From the IMG/VR virus record IMGVR_UViG_3300031631_000006, positions 1-45,568 of that record: a DNA stretch of 45,568 nt. One strand, given 5' to 3'. Source of the stretch: a virus. Below, in pieces: positions 27,708 through 35,530 of the stretch (within the stretch, counting starts at the first letter, position 1; each line of letters starts with the position of its first letter). A program made the position numbers and the translations under genes. A model generated the notes under the pieces. It ran no database searches, was not told the DNA's origin, and saw only the letters and a list, made by a program, of their open reading frames with translations.

Positions 27708-30652
27708 TATTTCTTTTCCTTTTTTCTTTTCCTTAACTTTAATGATTTTTTGATAGTACCATGAATACCCATTTTTTTCTTGGACTTATCCATTTTATTC
27801 TTAGCTATTTTTTTACCCTTTTTATCTTCTTTAGGGTCTTTATGGTCTTTTAAAATAATTTTCTCTTTCTTCTTTTTCTTTTTAGCTTTAAATTTAAAAT
27901 CTTTATTTAAATGGTATTCTTTATAAAGAGCATATATAGTTTCTAACCTTTTTTCTAAATCTTCTGTTTCATTATATTCGTCTTCTTTTACATCGCCAAA
28001 TAAATTATCAGTACTACCATCATAAGTTTCCTCTTCACCAAACAAACTTAAATCAGCTCTGTAAGCTTTGGATGCTTTTTCAAAACCTATTAATCTAATT
28101 GCTTCTATATAATCAAAAATTTTATACCAATATTTAACTTTCTTTTTTGGAAAAGCCTTAGCAATTATTTTCTTATATTCAGGTAAAGTACATTCCTCTG
28201 CTATTTGTGACCATATACTAACATATTTAGCCATAACATTAATATTATGAAGGATACAACAGGAGTGTGCCATTCCACTATACCTAGAATAGTGCATAAG
28301 TTCTGTCGTTCCAATAGCAGAACATACTGGGCAAGAACAATTTAAGTGGGGAAACAGTTCTTTAGAGTGTAAAATATCCCCTTTTGATGCACCTACATGA
28401 AACTTTTTTAAGTTATGTTTAATAACAGAAAACATTGTAGAACATCTACCAGATTGTAAATGAGAACTAGAATCTGAAGTCAGGTCATGATACTTTCCAA
28501 CCCATGCAAGTATAGGAAGAATTGAAGTATTAGCCATACCAAATACATGATATGATTCTGCTTTTACATAAGTAATAACAGAAAAGATATTATATATAAA
28601 ATCAAAAACATTTCCATAGTAAGTACAACCAATAGCCCAATTCTTTAGTTTGTCATTATAAACTGTATCTATAAATCTTTTTCTATTTTCATATGTAAAT
28701 CCATGACTAATATTATATAGAACTATATCAGGATCTAAATTATCTAACATAACTTTAATATTTGCTTTTTGGACTCTGGCCGACTTCTTTTGTATGCTAT
28801 CACTGGCACCAACAAATAAAGGCATATCTAAAGCTGTTCCTCTATGTACAACTTTATTATACCATTGAGATAATAAAACAGGATCTAAAAATTCTTTTTT
28901 ACCACCAAGTAGTTGAAAACCCCCACTATTATGCACATATAATCCATTAGCTATATAAGAGTGTTCTTCATTACTAACAGTAAAATCATAAGTTTTCATT
29001 TTTTCATTTTCTTTTCTTATACTTATAACTTTATCCCATATAATATTTTTTTCATCAGGTACTGTATTATTGTGATATATCTCACCATTAGTTTTTATTC
29101 TTTTAATATGTTCAGTAAGTCTTTTCTTTTTTCTTCTAGATACAAAACCTATTATTTCATTAAAACATTTAAAACCATAATTATCATATATGTGTATCCT
29201 TCCTGGCGAGTTATTAACAATTCTACTTTCAAGTTTAGTGGTAGGGGGTAAAGTTGTTCTCTTACTTTCATATAAATATGATACTATACCTAAATTTGTG
29301 AGTAAAGATCGTACCTGTCGTCTTAATTTAGTACTATGTGAACAATACTCTATACAGGTAGAATTTAATTTACTTACATACCCATCTGATTCATATAGCG
29401 ATTTCAAAAATTCACAAACCATTATCCTACTTGATCTTAATATTGACCAAGGTACTTCCTTACATCCCGCAGTAACAGATTTACACCCAATATAATTTAA
29501 AAAAGAAAGTACTTTTGAACTCCGCTGAGATTCAACTATATATACTTTTACACCTGTACCCTTAATAGATCCTGATTCATTACCTGTATAATAAGAATCT
29601 AACTTATAACCTAAAGTTGGAAACACACTTTCTATACAACTTATTGCATCTAAGGCAACATCTTTTTCTATACCACAATGTATTCTAAATGTTTTCTTAC
29701 CTATAGAACCATAAGCTATCAAATAACCAAGTAGTCTTGCCAATTTTTTAGTCATTTTATTTGGTATAGTACGATCATCTATGTTATTATCTGTACTATG
29801 TTTAATTCTTACTGCTTTAGAACATATATATTTAATATCATATTTTTGTTTATACTGTGTTAACGTAAGGCCTTGCTTAAATAATACATGCGAATCTAAT
29901 TTTTGAAATGATTCTCCACAAATCTTGCATTTACATTCCTCTGGATAATCTTTAAATTCATTATCCAAATATTCCATATAATTGAAGTTAAATTCAACTG
30001 CTTGATCAGCCCAAATATTAGCACCTACAACAATAGCTACTTTCTCACCTGATCTAATATCATTCAATTCTTTCCAACCACTATCAGTCATTATAGGTTC
30101 GTTTGTTGAAGCTGTTAAAAAATAATTCCTTTTAGTTTTTAAAGTTTTTACTACTCTCTTTTTTGATTTATAAGACCTTATAGTATTATTAATACCATTA
30201 GGTGTACTTAAATTTAAAGAATCATAACCATAACCAGTTTTATGCTGAATCAATTCTTCAATTTCAAATAAACCTTTATCTGTGAATACATGTGTATCCC
30301 CAATTACACAATCACCCATGATAGGTATTTCACTTTTAGACTTATCAAACATACCTTTCTGTTTTGATTTAGTAGGGTCATATGTAAACATTAATCCTGT
30401 ATGTTTAATAGCGGAGTCATATCCTAAGAGATCTGCATTAACACAATAATCATAACTGTTTAAAGGCAATGCCATATTGTATTCTTTATATCCTGGCCTA
30501 ACTACAAATATTTCTCTATCTAACAACTTAGCAGCGAACCCATGTGGATATGCTTTTTCTATATAGGGTCCTACTCTTTTCTTTAATTTAACAAAAATAG
30601 AAACACCAGCAAAACTATGATATCCTGTGCCCGCTGCTATCCATTTTAACAT
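27707..30652 (-). CDS. dpdA: TGT/DpdA-family 7-deazaguanine transglycosylase with intein
   Basis: TGT enzymes swap guanine for a 7-deazaguanine base; the DpdA branch acts on DNA. 981-residue precursor, 520 after splicing. The catalytic-site motif D-SGGFQ is split: Asp114 is the last extein residue and SGGFQLLGG follows the intein. Then ALDMPLFVG, a SDSSSHLQSG segment and the zinc site C-x-C-x2-C (CSCPVC) with a His about 25 residues on (ILHN). A long Lys-rich tail (about 85 residues) is atypical for tRNA enzymes and could bind DNA. FolE and QueE in the same window support a DNA role. tRNA cannot be excluded. Confidence 0.82.
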   Translation of the reverse strand: MLKWIAAGTGYHSFAGVSIFVKLKKRVGPYIEKAYPHGFAAKLLDREIFVVRPGYKEYNMALPLNSYDYCVNADLLGYDSAIKHTGLMFTYDPTKSKQKGMFDKSKSEIPIMGDCVIGDTHVFTDKGLFEIEELIQHKTGYGYDSLNLSTPNGINNTIRSYKSKKRVVKTLKTKRNYFLTASTNEPIMTDSGWKELNDIRSGEKVAIVVGANIWADQAVEFNFNYMEYLDNEFKDYPEECKCKICGESFQKLDSHVLFKQGLTLTQYKQKYDIKYICSKAVRIKHSTDNNIDDRTIPNKMTKKLARLLGYLIAYGSIGKKTFRIHCGIEKDVALDAISCIESVFPTLGYKLDSYYTGNESGSIKGTGVKVYIVESQRSSKVLSFLNYIGCKSVTAGCKEVPWSILRSSRIMVCEFLKSLYESDGYVSKLNSTCIEYCSHSTKLRRQVRSLLTNLGIVSYLYESKRTTLPPTTKLESRIVNNSPGRIHIYDNYGFKCFNEIIGFVSRRKKKRLTEHIKRIKTNGEIYHNNTVPDEKNIIWDKVISIRKENEKMKTYDFTVSNEEHSYIANGLYVHNSGGFQLLGGKKEFLDPVLLSQWYNKVVHRGTALDMPLFVGASDSIQKKSARVQKANIKVMLDNLDPDIVLYNISHGFTYENRKRFIDTVYNDKLKNWAIGCTYYGNVFDFIYNIFSVITYVKAESYHVFGMANTSILPILAWVGKYHDLTSDSSSHLQSGRCSTMFSVIKHNLKKFHVGASKGDILHSKELFPHLNCSCPVCSAIGTTELMHYSRYSGMAHSCCILHNINVMAKYVSIWSQIAEECTLPEYKKIIAKAFPKKKVKYWYKIFDYIEAIRLIGFEKASKAYRADLSLFGEEETYDGSTDNLFGDVKEDEYNETEDLEKRLETIYALYKEYHLNKDFKFKAKKKKKKEKIILKDHKDPKEDKKGKKIAKNKMDKSKKKMGIHGTIKKSLKLRKRKKEKK
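28928..30310 (-). mobile_element. TGT intein, LAGLIDADG type with a substituted catalytic residue
   Basis: 461 residues, Cys1 (CVIGDTHVFT) to His-Asn (GLYVHN), +1 Ser. It has a C2H2-like finger (CKICGESFQKLDSHVLFKQG, about 128-147) typical of phage homing proteins. The first LAGLIDADG motif reads LLGYLIAYG, with Tyr200 in place of the metal-binding Asp; the second keeps Asp309 (LYESDG). Endonuclease activity is therefore doubtful, while the splicing ends look intact. Confidence 0.92.
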
Positions 30653-30785
30653 ATTATACCTCTATCTTTCTATTTATTATTATCACCATCATTATTATTA
30701 TTATCAGAATCATATGCAGCCTTAAATACAATTCTTATTTGTCGAAATCCATCTTGTGGAACTATAAATAATTAAGATGTTGGTT

Positions 30786-30833
30786 CATAGCGGAGTCACA
30801 AGGAAACTACAAAGTCTTTAGTTTCGTGGTAGT
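30786..30833. repeat. Dispersed hairpin element, copy 1 (upstream of TGT gene)
   Basis: 48 nt that match 40624-40671 at 44 positions. AAACTAC and GTAGTTT (about 30804-30810 and 30829-30835) can pair around a loop holding AAGTCTTTAG. It lies in the 263-nt gap between the RecB/Cas4-like gene and the TGT gene, 134 nt upstream of the TGT start. On the minus strand an open frame through the copy ends YHETKDFVVSL then a stop, so a decayed small gene is an alternative to an RNA element. The rest of the gap shows no gene. Confidence 0.6.
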
Positions 30834-30915
30834 TTACATTATAATCTCTTTTACAGTGTTTTGTAATTTTCTTTAAAAACTTATAATCATCTATATTACA
30901 CTCACCTTAATATAC

Positions 30916-31881
30916 CTAAAATATATTTGTTTCTTTCCAGTAAAGTTTTGCACCTACACTTCCTTTTATCTTTTTTACTATGGCTTTAAATGCTTTTAGA
31001 GATATGTTTTCACATAATTCATCATAGTCACAACCTTCATATAGTGATGGCCATTTTTTACAGGGGTAAAGATTAAATATTTTTTTAACCTTTCCTGTTT
31101 TTATTGCTTCTATTGTTTTATTAACCATCTTATAAGTATTTTTATATAAAATATCATTAACAATATCTTTCTTAAAATCAGTGCTAACTATTCTTGGATT
31201 ATCTCTAGATATATACTTTATTAAATAACCTTTAACATTAATATTATTATTTCCATATCTTACAGGTATTACTCGTTTTAAAGATGATGCATATATCTCA
31301 GCCTGACATTTATGGCTTGTATAAGGTTCTGAAAGATTTCTAATGGCCCACATACCTGTTGTTTTTAATTCTAGTACATAAGCAGGTATCTTCAAATCAG
31401 CATTAATAGAAATAAGTTTATTTATATTTTCTACATTAACTGTCTTAAACTTTTCCTTTGTTAAGTTATTTATAACTTTTTCATCCAGTAAAAGTCCATC
31501 ACAATGACCCCCAACGGGTGCGTCTACAAAATTAACTAGAAGTTCATCATAATACATAAACTTACCGCAAGTAGGGCATACTTGTGGGCCTACCTTAAAT
31601 CTTTCTGTTTTTTTACATCTCTTACATTTCCAATTACCTAAAAAATAACCAGGATTTGCTATAGGACCCCACTTCTGTATACTTTCGTGAACAGACGTAC
31701 CGATATTACAATAAAAATCACCTAAGTAATTCCATTCACCTTCCTCATTAAAGTAATCTATCCATTTAAAAATATATTGTCTTGGGCAGAATGGCATTGA
31801 TGAAGCCCTCATTTCAGGCTTTCTTAATTCATGTTTACCCTGCTTAACTACGTTATTATACATAGTATTAAAATCACTCAA
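30916..31881 (-). CDS. RecB/Cas4-like PD-(D/E)XK nuclease with zinc ribbon
   Basis: 321 residues. Nuclease motifs: His65 (SVHESIQK), Asp128 (VGGHCDGLLL), Glu171-x-Lys173 (VLELKTTG), and Gln193-x3-Tyr197 (HKCQAEIYA), the RecB/Cas4 order. A zinc ribbon (Cys86, 89, 102, 105) is inserted between the first two. Only one Cys is seen near the N-terminus, so a Cas4-type Fe-S cluster is not supported. The likely role is DNA end processing in recombination or replication. The start is TTG at 31881, overlapping the end of the homing endonuclease gene. It was probably joined directly to the primase gene before that insertion. Confidence 0.83.
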   Translation of the reverse strand: MSDFNTMYNNVVKQGKHELRKPEMRASSMPFCPRQYIFKWIDYFNEEGEWNYLGDFYCNIGTSVHESIQKWGPIANPGYFLGNWKCKRCKKTERFKVGPQVCPTCGKFMYYDELLVNFVDAPVGGHCDGLLLDEKVINNLTKEKFKTVNVENINKLISINADLKIPAYVLELKTTGMWAIRNLSEPYTSHKCQAEIYASSLKRVIPVRYGNNNINVKGYLIKYISRDNPRIVSTDFKKDIVNDILYKNTYKMVNKTIEAIKTGKVKKIFNLYPCKKWPSLYEGCDYDELCENISLKAFKAIVKKIKGSVGAKLYWKETNIF

Positions 31882-33538
31882 TTATTTTCTCCCATTTAAT
31901 TTTTCCTAAATCCCATATTCTATGAAATCCTTGGTCTTCTCTTAATTTAACTTCTGTTTTATTTCCTAATTTTTCTTTTTTAGTTTTTCTTAGCTTAGAC
32001 TTGTGGGATCTATCATAACCTTTTACCCAAAAATAATCACGTCTAATATTTTTAATAAATGACATTCCCATTTTTTCATATACATTACCATTAAATAAAC
32101 GATTATCTGAAAAAGTTACTAACTTTCCCTTAAATAATTTTTTAAAATGTTTTTTACTTAATATATAAGACCATATTCCGTGAACTTTATATTCGAAATC
32201 ACTACACATCCTACTTATTTCCCAATCACCACTGTTAAGTCTGCTAGGTTTTCTAATAGACATACAACATATAAGCTGTTTTTTATAAAAAATTCCTATA
32301 TGATATTTAGATTTACAGCCACCTTGAACATGAAACTTATTATAAAAGTTACAAGAAAGTTTATAAGGAATTAATTTAATTTTACATTTTTTAGGTCTAA
32401 TAGGCTTATATTTATTAATTCCTAAATAATTTTTAATAATATTTTTACATATATCCTGCTTATATAACCATTCATCTTCAAAAAACATTAAAAATTTATA
32501 TTTACTACTTTTACAAAGTTTATATTTTTTTAATTCATTCTCTTTTGTACCATCCCCATGCCAAAACAACCCATTAAGTTCGATTGCTAATCTATCAGAT
32601 TTATTTAATCTAACTAATACATCTATTTTAAATCCTCTACCCATTGAATGTTCTAATTTAGCTTTAAATCCTAATTCTTTTACAAAATTTAATACTTCTA
32701 CATTCATTTTTGAAATTCTAGAATATTTTTGTATACACCCACAACTAACTTGTTTACCTATAACAATATCAAAAAGTCTAGCCTTAAATATTCTATTACA
32801 TAAATTACATCTAAATTTAGTAATAGTTGACCATTTACCATCTTCTAAAGGGGTGATTGAAAAACCACTGAAAAATAATTCTAAATTTAATAATGATAAA
32901 TCTGAAGATTTAGTTAAATTATTAGTGTCCCACCATGACCTATAATTTTTAATACATTTACCACAAGATCTATATTCAGTATTTCTAAATAGTGATCGTG
33001 CTTCTACAGATACAATATTACCACAATCACATTTGCATTTTAATTTAACATCAGATCCTTTATAGACACCCGTATTAGGACAACCTACTACTGTTAAATG
33101 ACCATATTTTCTTCCTACCCACCATTTTTTAGAACGTAAATTACATTTTCCACAGCTTAAAATTGTACTTTTCAAATAATACCCTACTCCAACAGAACGT
33201 AACCCACCACAACTACATTTACATTTCAAAATACTTGTATAAAATAATTCCTCAGCTAATTTATTAAAGTTAAGAATACTTAACTTACTTTTATATTTAG
33301 GTATATCTTCTTTCTTAATTAAATTGCATTTTCCACAGGTAGTAGATGTTCCACCTGTTAATCTATTAGGTATATTAGATATTATATTACCGCACTCACA
33401 CACACATTCAATCTTAGACACTTGAGAACCTACACAGGCTCCTTCCTTAGAGCATCCTATAACTTTTAAATCACCAAATTCCCTATTAATCCACCATCTA
33501 TAAGTTCTATAACCCTTAGTATTTTTATTTACACTCAA
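31874..33538 (-). CDS. Vsr-like (EDxHD) homing endonuclease inserted between primase and nuclease genes
   Basis: 554 residues, TTG start at 33538 with GGGAGG upstream. Three to four zinc modules with paired CxC/CxxC motifs in the first half (such as CVCECGNIIS and CKCDCGNIVS) look like repeated DNA-binding ribbons. The nuclease core follows: FKIDVLVRLNKSDRLAIELN, GLFWHGD, and FLMFFEDEW, as in Vsr-like homing enzymes (I-Bth0305I type). The C-terminal part (SIRKPSR, WEISRM, YEKMGMSFI) is the GNAT-like domain often fused to them. Flanking sequence repeats show it is a recent insertion. Confidence 0.85.
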   Translation of the reverse strand: MSVNKNTKGYRTYRWWINREFGDLKVIGCSKEGACVGSQVSKIECVCECGNIISNIPNRLTGGTSTTCGKCNLIKKEDIPKYKSKLSILNFNKLAEELFYTSILKCKCSCGGLRSVGVGYYLKSTILSCGKCNLRSKKWWVGRKYGHLTVVGCPNTGVYKGSDVKLKCKCDCGNIVSVEARSLFRNTEYRSCGKCIKNYRSWWDTNNLTKSSDLSLLNLELFFSGFSITPLEDGKWSTITKFRCNLCNRIFKARLFDIVIGKQVSCGCIQKYSRISKMNVEVLNFVKELGFKAKLEHSMGRGFKIDVLVRLNKSDRLAIELNGLFWHGDGTKENELKKYKLCKSSKYKFLMFFEDEWLYKQDICKNIIKNYLGINKYKPIRPKKCKIKLIPYKLSCNFYNKFHVQGGCKSKYHIGIFYKKQLICCMSIRKPSRLNSGDWEISRMCSDFEYKVHGIWSYILSKKHFKKLFKGKLVTFSDNRLFNGNVYEKMGMSFIKNIRRDYFWVKGYDRSHKSKLRKTKKEKLGNKTEVKLREDQGFHRIWDLGKIKWEKIIE

Positions 33539-33544
33539 ATCAAC

Positions 33545-33655
33545 TTTCCTCCCATACTAAGAACCATATTAAGTATCATATATATGAAACGATATTTTTA
33601 ATATCTATTATTATTAATATTAAATTAAATTTCCACCCATACTAAGAACCATATT
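33545..33655. repeat. 26-bp direct repeat: duplicated primase 3' end at the homing-gene border
   Basis: 33545-33570 and 33630-33655 match at 25 of 26 positions. The right copy encodes the true primase end (VLSMGGNLI, stop). The left copy encodes VLSMGGKLI and a stop that overlaps the TTG start of the homing gene. Between them lie about 60 AT-rich bases including an ATCGTTT motif. TTGAGTG also occurs at both the start (33532-33538) and the end (31875-31881) of the homing gene. Confidence 0.85.
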
Positions 33656-34531
33656 TTTTAGTATTTTTATATACTTATATGGCATATTGTCTGGATCTTT
33701 TCCCTTTGGAGGAAATAATACTCTAACATCATATCCTGTTCTAGTTAACATAGCAGCCTGCCCTTCTATATATCCATTATTAGTATCATACCCTATTACA
33801 GCTTTTTTACCTGCTTCATCACCATCATAACAAAAAATAATCTTTTCAATACCTTGCATTTCTATTAGTTCATAATTAAATTTAGTTATAACTGTACCAA
33901 GAGATGCTAAAGCAGGAATACCATATTTTAATAATCTAAGACAATCAGCTAGCCCTTCTACTATAACTACTACTGGTGTACTAAATTGTAATAAATAATC
34001 AATAGGATATAAAAGTTTCTCTCTAACATTAAACCAATATTTTGGACCATAACTATCTTTACTTATAGATGTTCTTATAAAACCATAATCTTCACCTAAA
34101 TATGTAAATGGAAAATATAAATAATAATCTCCGAATTTATCATGCCACATTTTTTTAACTTTAAATTTTTTTAAAAATTTCTTACTGTATCTTCTCCATC
34201 CAGTATCTATATCTATAAGCGTTAAACTTTCTTTATCTATTGGTTTAAATAGTTTAATTTTTGTTTTATTAACAAAATAATGTTTATCTAAATTACTTTC
34301 AGACCCTACTGTAGTCAATCCTAGTTTAGAGGCGAGGACATTCCACCCGCCTTTAGCCTTACAAGAGAAGCAATTAAAAATTCCGGCACTTACCTTACCA
34401 TTTCCTAGTGAAACACCCATAGAAGGATTATGATCATCGTGGAATGGGCAACATATTAAGGCAGTACCTTTAGATGTAGTTACAGTTTGTGTTTTAGATA
34501 ACTCAGATAGTATAAACTCCTTGGTAATCAT
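33620..34531 (-). CDS. dnaG: DnaG-type primase
   Basis: It makes RNA primers for lagging-strand synthesis. 303 residues, shorter than bacterial DnaG (about 580). CHC2-type zinc finger: Cys28, His31 (CCPFHDDHNPS), Cys54, Cys57. TOPRIM core: VVIVEGLAD with Glu192, and CYDGDEAGKKA with Asp236/Asp238. The bacterial C-terminal helicase-binding domain is absent, so contact with DnaB must differ. It overlaps the 34528-35211 gene by 4 nt. The stop at 33620 is followed by the homing-gene scar. Confidence 0.9.
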   Translation of the reverse strand: MITKEFILSELSKTQTVTTSKGTALICCPFHDDHNPSMGVSLGNGKVSAGIFNCFSCKAKGGWNVLASKLGLTTVGSESNLDKHYFVNKTKIKLFKPIDKESLTLIDIDTGWRRYSKKFLKKFKVKKMWHDKFGDYYLYFPFTYLGEDYGFIRTSISKDSYGPKYWFNVREKLLYPIDYLLQFSTPVVVIVEGLADCLRLLKYGIPALASLGTVITKFNYELIEMQGIEKIIFCYDGDEAGKKAVIGYDTNNGYIEGQAAMLTRTGYDVRVLFPPKGKDPDNMPYKYIKILKNMVLSMGGNLI

Positions 34532-35211
34532 TTTTTATTATTATTATCTAATACTACTTCGTCAGGATGAGCATAATACCACATTTTTTTAATATCCTCA
34601 AATTCATCTGTCTTAGCATCACTATCCTCTGGATTATTCTCATAATACAAATACCTTATATCTTCATCTTCATCAAACTTACCTTCACAATTAGGACATT
34701 TAATATTAGTTAAATCTACATTATGGTCGCCATTATCATCATCTTCGTCATCATCATCATCTTCGCCATCATAATAAGGGTCGACATCATCATAATAAGG
34801 GTCGCCATCATCTTCGTCTTCATCTTCGCCATCATAATAAGGGTCATGATTATTTTCTTTTACACTAAAAAATTGGCCAAATAATTGTAAGGATTCTGCT
34901 ATAATTTCATTGTCAGTCTCATTCTTTTTAGCGGCCACAAAAACCCTATCAATAAAGTATACTAACGATTCTACATTATTCTCTACTAAATTAGAATCTA
35001 ATTTATATACGCTGTTATCATAATTATCATTATCATTTTTATCTTCATCAATTTCTATATAATAGGCTAACTTCTCAAATACATCAACAAACATTCTTAA
35101 TTTACCAATATCGTCTCTATCATTAAAAATATTTACTGATAGCTCTAAACCATTTACTTTCATATCATCTTCATTTTCAACTACTTCTTGTTTATTATTA
35201 ATATCTTCCAT
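34528..35211 (-). CDS. Acidic protein with DPYYDGED repeats
   Basis: 227 residues, very acidic. Three copies of DPYYD[GD] lie at about residues 122-155 among Asp/Glu runs. After them comes a CPNC pair without a clear partner pair, and an acidic C-terminus. The N-terminal 115 residues are helical and unrecognised. It overlaps the primase start by 4 nt. The acidic repeats may be a DNA mimic or flexible linker, which is inference. Confidence 0.6.
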   Translation of the reverse strand: MEDINNKQEVVENEDDMKVNGLELSVNIFNDRDDIGKLRMFVDVFEKLAYYIEIDEDKNDNDNYDNSVYKLDSNLVENNVESLVYFIDRVFVAAKKNETDNEIIAESLQLFGQFFSVKENNHDPYYDGEDEDEDDGDPYYDDVDPYYDGEDDDDDEDDDNGDHNVDLTNIKCPNCEGKFDEDEDIRYLYYENNPEDSDAKTDEFEDIKKMWYYAHPDEVVLDNNNKK

Positions 35212-35215
35212 TTTA

Positions 35216-35521
35216 CTAATCTCCTATATAATTTGTAGATGCTAATTTACGACCTGAATTTTCATCCTTAACAATTCTTACGTCTTTAACAAAAGTTAAT
35301 GCCTCAGCTATAGCATAACTACCATCAGAATTTCTTTGTTGTGTTGTTACCTGTACAAGACAACCATTACCTGTATCCATTGCTTTTGTAGATTTCATCC
35401 ACCCTTCTTTTTTACTAGATGCTTTAAAAAGTAATTTAAAATTATCAGTATTACCTATACTCACAATATCTTTTACATTCTTTCTTGCCACTGACGCGTC
35501 TGAATTATGCAATGTTTTCAT
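35216..35521 (-). CDS. Unknown small beta-rich protein
   Basis: 101 residues, not recognised. It is beta-rich with a conserved-looking core (SKKEGWMKSTKAMDTGNG; CLVQVTTQQ; ALTFVKDVRIV). No catalytic motif. It is packed between the clamp loader and acidic repeat genes, so expressed with replication genes. Confidence 0.6.
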   Translation of the reverse strand: MKTLHNSDASVARKNVKDIVSIGNTDNFKLLFKASSKKEGWMKSTKAMDTGNGCLVQVTTQQRNSDGSYAIAEALTFVKDVRIVKDENSGRKLASTNYIGD

Positions 35522-35530
35522 AACATCTCC

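Noticed and set aside
30916-31881. True Cas4 protein
   Set aside because: RecB-like nuclease motifs are present, but the C-terminal three-Cys Fe-S cluster is not; the Cys residues form an inserted zinc ribbon.
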